From Linanthus parryae (lineage: Eukaryota > Streptophyta > Magnoliopsida > Ericales > Polemoniaceae), in NCBI GenBank assembly GCA_023055425.1, contig JALGPY010000005.1, positions 10,379,501 through 10,443,500 on the forward strand: 64,000 nt of DNA, read 5' to 3'. Positions 51,058 through 62,790 of the stretch are shown here, piece by piece (position 1 is the stretch's first letter; each line of letters starts with the position of its first letter). The translations under genes and the position numbers were made by a program. The notes beneath the pieces were generated by a model. That model ran no database searches. It was not told the DNA's origin and was given only the letters and a program-made list of their open reading frames with translations.

Positions 51058-52302
51058 TCAGAGGATCCCATGTACGAAGAACATGTTTCCTCTGTATCTG
51101 AGAGATGCCTCATCTGTGCCAGGATACCAAATATGGCCTTGCAACTCCACATGACCTTTCAATTTTGCAGCTTCCCGCACAAACTTAAACAGCTCAAGTG
51201 CTTTATTCAACTGCTTCATCCTGCTCCTAAGCATCTTATCTTCATTTGATGTCAACATTTTCCCCATACACAGAACACACTTGTCTTTACCACCGTTCTC
51301 ATAAACTCCGCCACAAAGTTCTACATCAATATCTCCTACGCAGCTATAAAGGTAATACTGTAGAAGTGTGAACAAGCATTGAGAAGACTGACCCAATGTC
51401 TTTGACAACTTCGTTTGCACCAAACTCTCCTGAAGTCGAGTATCTTTATACTTAATATTCTTATCTATCACTAAATCCCTAATCTGTGCAAGTCCTTCTT
51501 TCATGACCTCAAGCTTTCCGTAATAAGGGAGCATATCCCTTTCATCTCTCAAGCAAGTGATAAGGTCATTGAACATCTCAAGAACGTCTTCCCATTTGCG
51601 CGATGAAATGGGTAGTTGTACACCTTTAGCAGGGTTAAGGCGCATCCATGAAGCCGAGTCTGGATTATGAGATACCGCAGCATCTAAGAACTTAAGACAG
51701 CTAGTCACAATCTGCCAACCCATAGTAGTTTCTTTGCTTGGTGAATGCCCACCTAGGGCTTCTAAATCAAGCTTCAATCCCGTTAATATCTCCACAATAG
51801 CGCCTGTCCATATCCGATGCTGAGTAACCTGCGGGCATATCGCCTGGCGTACTACTTTCCTCTGTTGAGCAGAAATGTTCATGAATTCACCCACTTTTGT
51901 TAGTGAGTTCACAGTCATTGCCTCTCTTTCACTAGCCTTGCTAAAACAACGTGGCGGCGCGCCTGCTATGTTCATCAATGCTTGCTGCATCTTTTGAGAC
52001 CCAACAAAGTCCCTTGCCAGTGACTTGAATTCATGCATCCGCTTTCGTAGATGACCATCAGAAACTACCGAATTGTCATCGACATTCACGAGCCTTCCAT
52101 CGATCAAATCCAAGTTCTTCAACAAAAGGGACAATTTGGACAGCTTGGTCAATGCCTTATCACTCATTGTAGAATGTAGATTCCCATCACTAACATCAGA
52201 AGAAGAATGATAATGAAACATTCTAGTATGCTTATAGCCACAGGGCACTATGTGGGTCTCATGAGGCATTTCAAAAGAACACCGGGACAAGAACCTTTTC
52301 AT
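51058..52302 (-). CDS. Unrecognised plant protein, 414 aa or longer
   Basis: A single open frame reads from a TAG just above 52467 to a stop at 51058. The first ATG is at 52302 (MKRFLSRCSF), giving 414 aa; 55 open codons precede it, so an upstream exon spliced into the open frame is possible. The sequence is globular, with helical segments (KALTKLSKLSLLLKNLDLID, EDVLEMFNDLITCLRDERDM, RSRMKQLNKALELFKFVREAAKL) and a Cys pair region ELCGGVYENGGKDKCVLCMGK. No signal peptide or membrane segment is evident, except that the pre-ATG part is hydrophobic (LLVFSFL). I do not recognise the family. The length and the uninterrupted frame argue for a real gene or a recent copy of one. Confidence 0.6.
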   Translation of the reverse strand: MKRFLSRCSFEMPHETHIVPCGYKHTRMFHYHSSSDVSDGNLHSTMSDKALTKLSKLSLLLKNLDLIDGRLVNVDDNSVVSDGHLRKRMHEFKSLARDFVGSQKMQQALMNIAGAPPRCFSKASEREAMTVNSLTKVGEFMNISAQQRKVVRQAICPQVTQHRIWTGAIVEILTGLKLDLEALGGHSPSKETTMGWQIVTSCLKFLDAAVSHNPDSASWMRLNPAKGVQLPISSRKWEDVLEMFNDLITCLRDERDMLPYYGKLEVMKEGLAQIRDLVIDKNIKYKDTRLQESLVQTKLSKTLGQSSQCLFTLLQYYLYSCVGDIDVELCGGVYENGGKDKCVLCMGKMLTSNEDKMLRSRMKQLNKALELFKFVREAAKLKGHVELQGHIWYPGTDEASLRYRGNMFFVHGIL

Positions 52303-52669
52303 GTAGTTATCTAGAAATGAGAACACAAGTAGTGATGGAGTGTGAAAGTTTAGTGCAGACTTTTCAGTTGGGCATTGTATCGAACAGTTGGCAGGCAGAT
52401 TCACAACTGGGTAAATACAAGCTCCAGAGGGACAAGTGGTCAATGGGTATGACTGTGCAATAACCAACAGCTACACGGAACAGAATCGATCTTGTTGGGG
52501 GATGGTTTGGTTTGCCGGAAAATTGTGGATGTGGCCGTCGGGGTGGTGGTTGGAGATTAGATGTATGTTGGCGATTTGATGATGGTGGGAGATCGGGGGG
52601 TTTGGAAACAGGGTGGTCTTTTTGTTGGGTGGTGGTTGCGTGGTGATGGTGGTTAGGTTTCACGGGATT

Positions 52670-53400
52670 TGGTGGTGGTGGTGGAAGTTCGGCGGTGGTA
52701 CCGTGGTGGCGAGGACCGGAGATGTGAATTCAAATCTGCTGATGTAGAGGAGTTTGGACTGGTTTCATAATAATTGGTAGTTTGGTACACATTATTGGGG
52801 TGATTGTTGTAATAATATTAGTTACGGAGGCATAATTACAATATACACAAAATACCCAAATGAACCATTTAATTTTGGGTAAAATTCACTTACTCTCCCA
52901 CAGTTTAAGATGATCTTCACTTACACTCTTTTTATTTTAGAAAATTTCACTTACACCCCTCATTACTACCAAACATGTTGCCACTTAAACCCCCTCTGTG
53001 TTTCCTCTCTGCTAAGTGGTAGGATAACTTCCCAGTTCTAGTTTTTCGGACACACTTACCGTTGGAAAGGCTGCAAAAGTCAATTTACCGCAACGCGTAC
53101 TCCTAACATGTGCAAATTGTTTGTATGTTATCGCATGTTTCGTACGTATTTCTGAACATTGTGTATCTATTACAAGCGAAAGTTGAGATTAACTCGAGGT
53201 AGAGTTTAGTAGATTAGACTTTCCAACCTCTATAAGGGTAAATTTATCCGACAAAAACATGATTGGGAAATTACCCCAATGCGTAGTCTTAACACGCAGG
53301 CCGGTTGTAGTGTTAAGCAACTTAGTGCTCTGCTTAGGGCACAACAAGTGAAGGGGGCACCAGAGTTTGGGAAGAGGACTTACCGCTGAGAGAGAGGGGG
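52670..53400. other. Spacer between the unrecognised ORF and the truncated copia
   Basis: It starts in a GGTGGT-rich stretch (52500-52710) that gives low-complexity His/Pro ORFs. The rest holds a GCCCTAAGCAGAGCACTA-type relic similar to plant hAT MITE vocabulary near 53330. No gene is supported. Confidence 0.35.
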
Positions 53401-54318
53401 AGGTCTCTTCTTGTACAAAATGTGTTCCTTGAACCCATTCCAAGAACTTGGCAGCTTATCCCTGACACACGCTACCTTGAGTGATTCACTCATGGTCAAG
53501 CCCTCTTGATGCATCTCATGAAGCATGACCTGCAAATCGTGAACCTGCTCCATCACAGGCCTAGTTTCCACCATCTGATAATGGAGGAACCTTGTTGCGA
53601 TGAACTGCTGGTGTCCACCATCTTCGACTCTGTACTTCTTGTCCAGAGCATCCCAGAGATCCTTGGACGTCTCCATGTGAGCATAAACACTATACAATGC
53701 GTCCTCCAAGCTGTTCATGATGAAGTTGCGACAAAGATAATCAGACTGCTTCCAAGCATCTACAGCCGCAACTTGCTGAAAATCAGCACTCTCTGGTAAC
53801 TCTGGCTTGGATTCTGTCAAGAACCTATCCAAGTACAAAGTGGTCAAGTAGAACTTCATTTTTTGTTGCCACAACCTGAAGTCTTTTCCGGCGAACTTCT
53901 CAGGCTTCTCGACGAAGCCGGGACGCCCTTGACCCGATCCTATGATTGGATTACCAACGAATGGTGTTACATCACTAGCCGTGTAGACTTGGCCAAATCC
54001 CGTTGCAGCTGATTGAACTCCGACCCTACTTGAAGTCATCAATCCAGGGGTAGGCGTTCGCAGCGAGCTTGGTGCAAATCCAAGAGAAGAGGATACCCCA
54101 GCGGATGACGACAGACTTACTCCTGAGAGTCCCGCAGAAAGACTCGAAATCATCCCTTGAGAACTGCTTGACACACCAACAAATGATGTACCAACCACGG
54201 TAGTTGAACCCATGACATGAGATCCACTCGCGGCAACAAATGCCGGGATACTCTCAGCCAACGTGAAACTAGCCTCTTGGGTGCCCGGAATCAAAGCAGT
54301 GTCAATTCCCGAAGACAT
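53401..54318 (-). pseudogene. Truncated copia gag, second copy
   Basis: The first 305 or so codons of the copia gag, nearly identical to 59963-60880 of the full element. Homology stops abruptly at 53401, after which unrelated host sequence adds a few codons to a stop at 53380. It has no zinc knuckle, protease or polymerase. It lies downstream of the central LTR and its leader copy, in the same orientation. Confidence 0.92.
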
Positions 54319-55244
54319 CTCGAACTGTCACCAAAACAGGAGGAGAATAAGAAACGAGAAACGATTTTCTCGTAAACTAGATACAATACTAATACATCAA
54401 TATAAAAATTGCAACAGAATTTTGAGCTTTTCTCGAAAGTTGCACAACGACAGTCCAAACTGTCTAAGACATAATTATTATATAATAATGAAACAAGATA
54501 TCAGATCTGTAAATAATCTGTCTGAGTTTCTCCAGACTTCAGTTTTAACAAGATGAATAAGGAGTGCTTAAGAGACTTTAGTTCTTAAAATAAAGAACAC
54601 AATAAACATTAACTGTAGCATTCAAGTTATAAACTGATGTTAGAAACTTTAATTCATAAAATAAAGAACATAATAAACATTAACGGTAGCATTCAAGTTA
54701 TAAACTGAAGTTACTAACAAATACGTAAGAAACTTTAGTTCATGAAATAAAGAGCATAATAAACATTAATTAGCATTCAATTTAAAGTAACTAACTATTA
54801 ATGACACGCCAACTAGTTTTCAAGAGCAGTACGTGAAATGGCACAAGCAGCTTGAATTCAATTCATAGATGATATCATTATAATTTGAACCATGTGCTAA
54901 AGCAACGGAATAACAAGTGATAAACATAGTTTTACAGTTTGGAAAAAGAAACTTAACTTGCTGAAGACTAGGCATAAATTGCAACAATACTATATGGTTA
55001 AGATTATGAGGAAGACAAGACAAACATGATCATAACATGCTTTCTTAGAATTAAAGACAGCAACAGACTATCTAAACGGTCAAAAGGTAAACAGAACCAA
55101 ATAAATATCCAGGTTAACACCTAAATCTATGAAAGGTTAACCAAAATAGACAGGAGCAATAAACTAAACAGGCAGTAACAAGAGGAACATATAGATTCAT
55201 AGACGCAGATTAAAGTTCTAAACAAAACGAAAACGCTTTAAGAC
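54319..55244 (-). mobile_element. Second copy of the copia leader
   Basis: 926 bp between the central LTR and the truncated gag, almost identical to 60881-61806. It contains the same three partial repeats (AAATAAAGA(A/G)CA(T/C)AATAAACATTAA) as the leader of the full element. Confidence 0.9.
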
Positions 55245-56022
55245 TGTTGGAATATTTAATCTTCTTAAACAATAAGAACATAAAAAATTAAACGATGAAC
55301 CTGTCACCAAACTTGGCAAACTGAAGAATCGAAGAGGAACGCGTTGACGAACGCTTTCCTTAAAGCGTTTTGCCCCCCGGTGCTATCGGTTTGAACGGAA
55401 CAATCGCCTCCCAGGACTCCCCTTGTCGCAATCAACCGGCGTAGCACTTGCCCTTGATTGCCCGGACGGAAAGACTTGATGAACAGTACTTGAGAGCAAG
55501 AAAGAGATGGAGATTGAGAGTGAGAGAGATGATCGTTGTGTTGCTTCTTGGATTGAGAAATCATTTCTCAATTTATAGCACTAGGAAAGATGGTTTAACT
55601 GGAAAAACGTAAGCCCTCTTCATCTTCAATTCACGTACATCATTCAGTTTCCAGGAGGAAATTAATTATGTACGTTCACCTAGGGCTATCAATATTCAAC
55701 GAGAAATTGATTATGTACGTTCACCTAGGGAAATCAATTAGCAGGAGAAGATTAATTGTATGTAATAAAATATAAACATCATATTATATCTGGGTCAACC
55801 CACGACCCAGACCCACCCAAAGTGGTCCGCGCGTGTGTTCATTATTTTATTCAACACAACTCTTCCCCAAAAATTGCAGCCTAATGAACGTAATTTCAAC
55901 ACAAATTACACGGACAATTTGCTCATTCACCTGAACAACATTGTACCGTAACACCCTCAATCACCGGGTTATCTCATGAGCTTAAGTTGAGCTCAAACTT
56001 CAACTCGTGAGATTATCCAACA
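55245..56022 (-). repeat. Copia central LTR (3' LTR of the full element)
   Basis: 778 bp. Read on the minus strand it begins TGTTGGATAATC, right after a purine-rich tract (GTGGGGGATTG, 56023-56033), and ends ATATTCCAACA, so its termini are short inverted repeats. It is near-identical to 61807-62584. It also acts, by position, as the 5' LTR of the truncated copy below it. Confidence 0.85.
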
Positions 56023-56551
56023 ATCCCCCACATGAATGACCAAATTGGACATTCATCAATCTCAGTCTCAAATAAACTGTCCTGAAGCTAATCACATAAA
56101 GATAGGTGGTCATAAACCTTGAACCTTCTCTTAGTGACACACTGCAGGATGTGCTGGCTCACTAGTGCGCCAAAGGCCTTGAACTGCTTGCCAATGGTGC
56201 ACACCAAGTCGGCAGTGCTCACGCAATTAGGACTTCTAGTCATTCCGTCCTCGTGAATGTGCTCATTTGGCCATTGAGACACGTTTCCCGGTTTCATGAG
56301 TGCTATAGAGAATTCAGCCTTTCAATTCTCATAGAGCCGGCCCCAGCTCCACTCATATAGGTGAACTCTATTGGTACCTTGCTATACCAGAGTTCATTAA
56401 GAGTTTAACTCATCCTCGATAGAATGCAAGACATCACATTACCAAGCCAAAGGAAGGGCCAGGAATGAAACTTTCCAATAATGGTGATGTATCCCTATCC
56501 GTACATAGTTAGGTTGTCCCTTTGAACCTAATTCTTGGGATCTCCAGTCAC

Positions 56552-59500
56552 TTAGGTAGGGTTTGCCACTATGACAGATTTTTCAAGAGGCTTCAGACCC
56601 ATTCCTTTCGATAAAGTCCAGACTTGCTCTCTCGGTAGTCCTTTAGTCAGCGGATCGGCTAGGTTATCCTTAGACTTAACGTAATCGATCGATATTATAC
56701 CGTTCGAGAGCAACTGTCTAACAGTATTGTGTCTACGACGTATATGTCTAGACTTGCCATTATACATAGCATTTTGTGCACGTCCAATTGCAGACTGACT
56801 ATCGCAGTGTATGCATATTGGAGGTACCGGTTTCGGCCACATAGGCAAGTCCTCTAGAAAGTGACGAAGCCATTCAGCTTCTTCACCAGCCTTGTCCAAC
56901 GCAATGAACTCAGATTCCATCGTAGACTTTGCTAAGCACGTTTGCTTTGTAGATTTCCACGACACTGCTGCTCCACCGAGCATGAATACATATCCACTTG
57001 TGGATTTCGAATCCTTCGTGTCAGAAATCCAGTTAGCATCACTATAACCTTCTAATACCGGTGGGTATTTAGTATAGTGTAATCCAAGATTCTGAGAATA
57101 TCTTAAATATTTCAGAACCCTAACCGCTGCTTTCCAGTGGTCTACACCAGGATTGCTCGTAAACCGACTTAGCTTGCTAACTGCATGAGCAATATCTGGT
57201 CTTGTACAATTCGTAATGTACAATAAGCTACCAACTACTTGAGCATATTCAAGTTGGTTAATTCCTTCTCCGGTATTCTTGGTAAGATGCAAACTTACAT
57301 CAACCGGAGTTTTCACAGGCTTGCCTTTATCTTTGTCAAACTTATTGAGAACTTTCTCAATATAATGTGATTGAGATAAAGCATACCCTTCTCGTGTTTT
57401 AGAAATCTTAATTCCTAAAATCACATCAGCTCGACCCATGTCTTTCATGTCAAAGTTCTTGGTTAACATCTTCTTTGTATCTTCGATGACCTTCTTGTTG
57501 CTACCCAAAATAAGCAAGTCATCAACATACAAACAGACTACTACATAGCCTTCATGAGTGTTCTTAATGTAGACACATTTGTCACACTCATTTATGTTGA
57601 AACCCCCTGACATCATGGTTCTATCAAATTTCTCGTGCCATTGTTTCGGAGCTTGTTTTAATCCATACAAGGATTTAACAAGTCGACAAACTTTGGCCTC
57701 TTGTCCTGGGACGACAAACCCTTCGGGTTGTTCCATATAAATTTCCTCGTTCAGTTCACCATTCAAGAACGCCGTCTTAACATCCATTTGGTGAATCTCG
57801 AGGTCAAACAAAGCCGCTATAGCTATTAACACTCGTATTGATGTTATTCGAGTCACCGGCGAATAGGTATCGAAGAAATCGATCCCTTCATGTTGCCTGA
57901 ATCCCTTAGCTACCAGCCGAGCTTTGTGCTTATCAATTGATCCATCAGCCTTCAACTTCCTCTTGAAAATCCATTTGCACCCAAGTGGTTTACAACCAGG
58001 AGGAAGATCCACCACCTCCCAAGTGTGGTTTTGCATAATGGAATCGATTTCACTATTAATTGCTTCCTTCCAATAAGGAGTTTCCGGACTAGAGACCGCT
58101 TGCTTATACGTCTTTGGCTCATCATCCATCACCAGGGTTATGAAATCCGGACCAAACGTTTTAGCAATTCTAGCCCTTTTGCTTCGTCGAGGTTCATCCT
58201 CTATAGGAGATTCCTCAGATTCCGGGTCACGTACCCTATTAGAAGGGTGCCCAGATTCCCTTTCCTTACATGGAAACACATCCTCAAAGAACGACGCAGT
58301 TCTAGCTTCCAATATAGTGTTCTCATGTATGTCTGGAATATCCGATTTGTGAACCAAAAACCGATATGCGCTACTATCATGTGCATATCCAATGGACACA
58401 CAATCCACCGTTTTTGGTCCTATGCGAACCTTTTTCGGAGGTGGTACTAACACCTTTGCCAGACACCCCCACACTCGAAAGAATTTATAAGTAGGCGGGT
58501 GGCCTTTCCATAACTCATATGGAGTCTTATCAACTTTCTTTCGAGGAATTCTATTTAGAATATGGTTCGCAGATAAGATTGCTTCCCCCCACATGTTCTG
58601 GGGCAAACCAGAACTTAAGAGCATAGCATTCATCATTTCCTTTAACGTCCTATTCTTTCGCTCCGCAACACCGTTTTGTTGTGGCGAATAAGGAGCCGTT
58701 GTTTGGTGAATAATTCCATTTTCAGAACACACTTGTTCAAATGGTGATTCATATTCACCTCCCCTGTCACTCCGTAGTGACTTTATTTTCTTTCCAAGTT
58801 GATTTTCAACCTCATTTTTATAGTTCACGAATGCACTTATGGCTTCATCCTTACTCTTTAAAAGATATACATAGCCATACTTAGTGCAATCATCTATAAA
58901 AGTAGCAAAGTACTTATACCCTGCTCTTGTTTGAACAACTTTCAAATCACAAAGATCAGAATGTATCAATTCAAGAGGAGTTGTACTTCTAGTGACATTG
59001 TGGAAAGGTTGTTTTGTTAATTTCGCTTCTACACAAGCTTCACACTTATGACTTGAGTCTATTTTCGATTTAGGTAGGTGACCACTTTGCATCAATTTTC
59101 GAATTGAATTGAAATTTACGTGGCCTAATCTACCATGCCAAATGAAAGAAGACTCAATCAAGTAAGCAGAAGTAGAAGCTTTTTCATTAACGTTTGGAGG
59201 GTACACAGTTGCAACATTCATTTTGAACAACCCCCCACTAAGATACCCCCTGCCAACATACACCCCACTTTTGATCAAAGTAAACCTACCCGACTCAAAG
59301 ACAAGTCTAAACCCATTCTTTGTGAGAAGAGTTCCAGACACTAAGTTCTTTCGGATTTCAGGTACATGGAGTACATCGTTGAGGGTCAACAGACGTCCTG
59401 AAGTCAGCTTCAGCACAACCTTTCCCTTGCCACTAACATTGGCAGTCGCAGAATTGCCCATGAAGATAATTTCTCCATCATTGGATTCCTTATAGTCGGT

Positions 59501-60880
59501 GAACATCTTCTTATCACAGCAAACATGGCGAGTAGCTCCGGTGTCAATCCACCACTCCCTCGGATTGCTGCCAACAAGATTCACCTCTGTGACCACAGCC
59601 GAGAGATTCATATCCCCGACATCGTGGACTAAGTCATCCACCTCAGACAAGTTAGCCTGGTTCTTCTTTCCACCATATACAGCCTTTCCTTTCTTGGGAC
59701 AGTCCACTGAGCGGTGACCTTTTGCTTTACACTTATAGCATTTTCCTAGGAATTTCTTCCCAATTTCTCCCTTAGCTGATAGTTTCCCATCACGCTTCTT
59801 TGGTGCATTCGAACTACCTCCCTTAGAGGTTTTCCGAGGATAAGAGACATCCTCCACCATATGGGCCTTGGCTTTCCCATGGGTCACTTTATAGAGGGAG
59901 TTCTGATCCTTAAGAGTATCTTCCTTTATGCGAATCCTCTGAATGAGTGCATCAAGTGTCAGAGGTCTCTTCTTGTACAAAATGTGTTCCTTGAACCCAT
60001 TCCAAGAACTTGGCAGCTTATCCCTGACACACGCTACCTTGAGTGATTCACTCATGGTCAAGCCCTCTTGATGCATCTCATGAAGCATGACCCGCAACTC
60101 GTGAACCTGCTCCATCACAGGCCTAGTTTCCACCATCTGATAATGGAGGAACCTTGTTGCGATGAACTGCTGGTGTCCACCATCTTCGACTCTGTACTTC
60201 TTGTCCAGAGCATCCCAGAGATCCTTGGACGTCTCCATGTGAGCATAAACACTATACAATGCGTCCTCCAAGCTGTTCATGATGAAGTTGCGACAAAGAT
60301 AATCAGACTGCTTCCAAGCATCTACAGCCGCAACTTGCTGAAAATCAGCACTCTCTGGTAACTCTGGCTTGGATTCTGTCAAGAACCTATCCAAGTACAA
60401 AGTGGTCAAGTAGAACTTCATTTTTTGTTGCCACAACCTGAAGTCTTTTCCGGCGAACTTCTCAGGCTTCTCGACGAAGCCGGGACGCCCTTGACCCGAT
60501 CCTATGATTGGATTACCAACGAATGGTGTTACATCACTAGCCGTGTAGACTTGGCCAAATCCCGTTGCAGCTGATTGAACTCCGACCCTACTTGAAGTCA
60601 TCAATCCAGGGGTAGGCGTTCGCAGCGAGCTTGGTGCAAATCCAAGAGAAGAGGATACCCCAGCGGATGACGACAGACTTACTCCTGAGAGTCCCGCAGA
60701 AAGACTCGAAATCATCCCTTGAGAACTGCTTGACACACCAACAAATGATGTACCAACCACGGTAGTTGAACCCATGACATGAGATCCACTCGCGGCAACA
60801 AATGCCGGGATACTCTCAGCCAACGTGAAACTAGCCTCTTGGGTGCCCGGAATCAAAGCAGTGTCAATTCCCGAAGACAT
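56552..60880 (-). CDS. Ty1/copia gag-pol polyprotein, intact
   Basis: A single uninterrupted 1442-codon frame. In order: Ser-rich N terminus and gag domain, CCHC zinc knuckle ([14 protein letters not shown], about 380-393), aspartic protease (DTGA, about 447), integrase with the HHCC zinc domain (WHGRLGH.., CEAC, about 583-613) and catalytic Asp/Glu core, reverse transcriptase (YVDDL, about 1120), and RNase H to the C terminus. Integrase before reverse transcriptase defines the copia order. No stop or frameshift is present and the flanking LTRs are almost identical, so the element may still be mobile. The tail 56023-56551 is untranslated and ends in the polypurine tract. Confidence 0.96.
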   Translation of the reverse strand: MSSGIDTALIPGTQEASFTLAESIPAFVAASGSHVMGSTTVVGTSFVGVSSSSQGMISSLSAGLSGVSLSSSAGVSSSLGFAPSSLRTPTPGLMTSSRVGVQSAATGFGQVYTASDVTPFVGNPIIGSGQGRPGFVEKPEKFAGKDFRLWQQKMKFYLTTLYLDRFLTESKPELPESADFQQVAAVDAWKQSDYLCRNFIMNSLEDALYSVYAHMETSKDLWDALDKKYRVEDGGHQQFIATRFLHYQMVETRPVMEQVHELRVMLHEMHQEGLTMSESLKVACVRDKLPSSWNGFKEHILYKKRPLTLDALIQRIRIKEDTLKDQNSLYKVTHGKAKAHMVEDVSYPRKTSKGGSSNAPKKRDGKLSAKGEIGKKFLGKCYKCKAKGHRSVDCPKKGKAVYGGKKNQANLSEVDDLVHDVGDMNLSAVVTEVNLVGSNPREWWIDTGATRHVCCDKKMFTDYKESNDGEIIFMGNSATANVSGKGKVVLKLTSGRLLTLNDVLHVPEIRKNLVSGTLLTKNGFRLVFESGRFTLIKSGVYVGRGYLSGGLFKMNVATVYPPNVNEKASTSAYLIESSFIWHGRLGHVNFNSIRKLMQSGHLPKSKIDSSHKCEACVEAKLTKQPFHNVTRSTTPLELIHSDLCDLKVVQTRAGYKYFATFIDDCTKYGYVYLLKSKDEAISAFVNYKNEVENQLGKKIKSLRSDRGGEYESPFEQVCSENGIIHQTTAPYSPQQNGVAERKNRTLKEMMNAMLLSSGLPQNMWGEAILSANHILNRIPRKKVDKTPYELWKGHPPTYKFFRVWGCLAKVLVPPPKKVRIGPKTVDCVSIGYAHDSSAYRFLVHKSDIPDIHENTILEARTASFFEDVFPCKERESGHPSNRVRDPESEESPIEDEPRRSKRARIAKTFGPDFITLVMDDEPKTYKQAVSSPETPYWKEAINSEIDSIMQNHTWEVVDLPPGCKPLGCKWIFKRKLKADGSIDKHKARLVAKGFRQHEGIDFFDTYSPVTRITSIRVLIAIAALFDLEIHQMDVKTAFLNGELNEEIYMEQPEGFVVPGQEAKVCRLVKSLYGLKQAPKQWHEKFDRTMMSGGFNINECDKCVYIKNTHEGYVVVCLYVDDLLILGSNKKVIEDTKKMLTKNFDMKDMGRADVILGIKISKTREGYALSQSHYIEKVLNKFDKDKGKPVKTPVDVSLHLTKNTGEGINQLEYAQVVGSLLYITNCTRPDIAHAVSKLSRFTSNPGVDHWKAAVRVLKYLRYSQNLGLHYTKYPPVLEGYSDANWISDTKDSKSTSGYVFMLGGAAVSWKSTKQTCLAKSTMESEFIALDKAGEEAEWLRHFLEDLPMWPKPVPPICIHCDSQSAIGRAQNAMYNGKSRHIRRRHNTVRQLLSNGIISIDYVKSKDNLADPLTKGLPREQVWTLSKGMGLKPLEKSVIVANPT

Positions 60881-61806
60881 CTCGAACTGTCACCAAAACA
60901 GGAGGAGAATAAGAAACGAGAAACGATTTTCTCGTAAACTAGATACAATACTAATACATCAATATAAAAATTGCAACAGAATTTTGAGCTTTTCTCGAAA
61001 GTTGCACAACGACAGTCCAAACTGTCTAAGACATAATTATTATATAATAATGAAACAAGATATCAGATCTGTAAATAATCTGTCTGAGTTTCTCCAGACT
61101 TCAGTTTTAACAAGATGAATAAGGAGTGCTTAAGAGACTTTAGTTCTTAAAATAAAGAACACAATAAACATTAACTGTAGCATTCAAGTTATAAACTGAT
61201 GTTAGAAACTTTAATTCATAAAATAAAGAACATAATAAACATTAACGGTAGCATTCAAGTTATAAACTGAAGTTACTAACAAATACGTAAGAAACTTTAG
61301 TTCATGAAATAAAGAGCATAATAAACATTAATTAGCATTCAATTTAAAGTAACTAACTATTAATGACACGCCAACTAGTTTTCAAGAGCAGTACGTGAAA
61401 TGGCACAAGCAGCTTGAATTCAATTCATAGATGATATCATTATAATTTGAACCATGTGCTAAAGCAACAGAATAACAAGTGATAAACATAGTTTTACAGT
61501 TTGGAAAAAGAAACTTAACTTGCTGAAGACTAGGCATAAATTGCAACAATACTATATGGTTAAGATTATGAGGAAGACAAGACAAACATGATCATAACAT
61601 GCTTTCTTAGAATTAAAGACAGCAACAGACTATCTAAACGGTCAAAAGGTAAACAGAACCAAATAAATATCCAGGTTAACACCTAAATCTATGAAAGGTT
61701 AACCAAAATAGACAGGAGCAATAAACTAAACAGGCAGTAACAAGAGGAACATATAGATTCATAGACGCAGATTAAAGTTCTAAACAAAACGAAAACGCTT
61801 TAAGAC
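60881..61806 (-). mobile_element. Copia leader between 5' LTR and gag
   Basis: 926 bp of AT-rich sequence. GTTTGGTGACAG occurs at about 61865-61877 (inside the LTR) and a similar GTTTTGGTGACAG lies just before the gag ATG; the pair has the form of a splice donor (CAG|GTTCAT) and acceptor (GACAG|TTCG), so a spliced leader is possible. I could not identify a tRNA primer-binding site next to the LTR. Confidence 0.6.
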
Positions 61807-62584
61807 TGTTAGAATATTTAATCTTCTTAAACAATAAGAACATAAAAAATTAAACGATGAACCTGTCACCAAACTTGGCAAACTGAAGAATCGAAGAGGA
61901 ACGCGTTGACGAACGCTTTCCTTAAAGCGTTTTGCCCCCCGGTGCTATCGGTTTGAACGGAACAATCGCCTCCCAGGACTCCCCTTGTCGCAATCAACCG
62001 GCGTAGCACTTGCCCTTGATTGCCCGGACGGAAAGACTTGATGAACAGTACTTGAGAGCAAGAAAGAGATGGAGATTGAGAGTGAGAGAGATGATCGTTG
62101 TGTTGCTTCTTGGATTGAGAACTCATTTCTCAATTTATAGCACTAGGAAAGATGGTTTAACTGGAAAAACGTAAGCCCTCTTCATCTTCAATTCACGTAC
62201 ATCATTCAGTTTCCAGGAGGAAATTAATTATGTACGTTCACCTAGGGCTATCAATATTCAACGAGAAATTGATTATGTACGTTCACCTAGGGAAATCAAT
62301 TAGCAGGAGAAGATTAATTGTATGTAATAAAATATAAACATCATATTATATCTGGGTCGACCCACGACCCAGACCCACCCAAAGTGGTCCGCGCGTGTGT
62401 TCATTATTTTATTCAACACAACTCTTCCCCAAAAATTGCAGCCTAATGAACGTAATTTCAACACAAATTACACGGACAATTTGCTCATTCACCTGAACAA
62501 CATTGTACCGTAACACCCTCAATCACCCGGTTATCTCATGAGCTTAAGTTGAGCTCAAACTTCAACTCGTGAGATTATCCAACA
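61807..62584 (-). repeat. Copia 5' LTR
   Basis: 778 bp from TGTTGGATAATC (62584) to ATATTCTAACA (61807), differing from the central LTR by a handful of substitutions. A TATA-like CTATAAATTG is at about 62133-62142, followed by a transcribed-looking CT-rich region, consistent with the promoter of the element. Confidence 0.85.
62133..62142 (-). promoter_or_regulatory. TATA box of the copia 5' LTR
   Basis: GCTATAAATTGAG on the minus strand, about 450 nt inside the LTR, the only good TATA-like site in a suitable position. The same site is kept in the central LTR at about 55571-55580. Confidence 0.55.
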
Positions 62585-62790
62585 TCTATCTCTTCCCCTT
62601 GTCTTCAATGTGGAAATGGACTTGGCAGTTGGCGGTCATCTCAGTTTTTCTCCCCAGGAAGTTGTTCTATAATCCTTCCAGTTCCGCAGTAGTACATGTG
62701 AGTAATCCATTGTCTGTGCCAGCATATATGTGATCATAAATGTCCTTGCAACAACATATCGCCTGCATAAACAAACCTAAGAGCTTCATT
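62585..62790 (-). other. Host gene-like exon debris next to the copia
   Basis: On the minus strand DIYDHIYAGTDNGLLTCTTAE follows a good acceptor (CAG|GACATTT region near 62755), and above it an open stretch contains CEINAWDHVCGCLLK. They look like two exons of a protein-coding gene, possibly a propeller type, but I cannot assign a family. The second piece lies in the segmental duplication. Confidence 0.3.

Noticed and set aside
52364..52663. His/Pro-rich ORF MKPNHHHHATTT...
   Set aside because: Low-complexity GGTGGT/CCACCA repeat read in one frame; the junction with the neighbouring long ORF would need an impossibly short intron.
53380..53400. Last codons of the short gag copy (PPPLSQR) as a real C terminus
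   Set aside because: They are host sequence beyond the truncation point; homology with the full element stops at 53401.
58025..58450. Plus-strand ORFs of 60-141 codons inside 57-60 kb
   Set aside because: Antisense shadows of the copia polyprotein.
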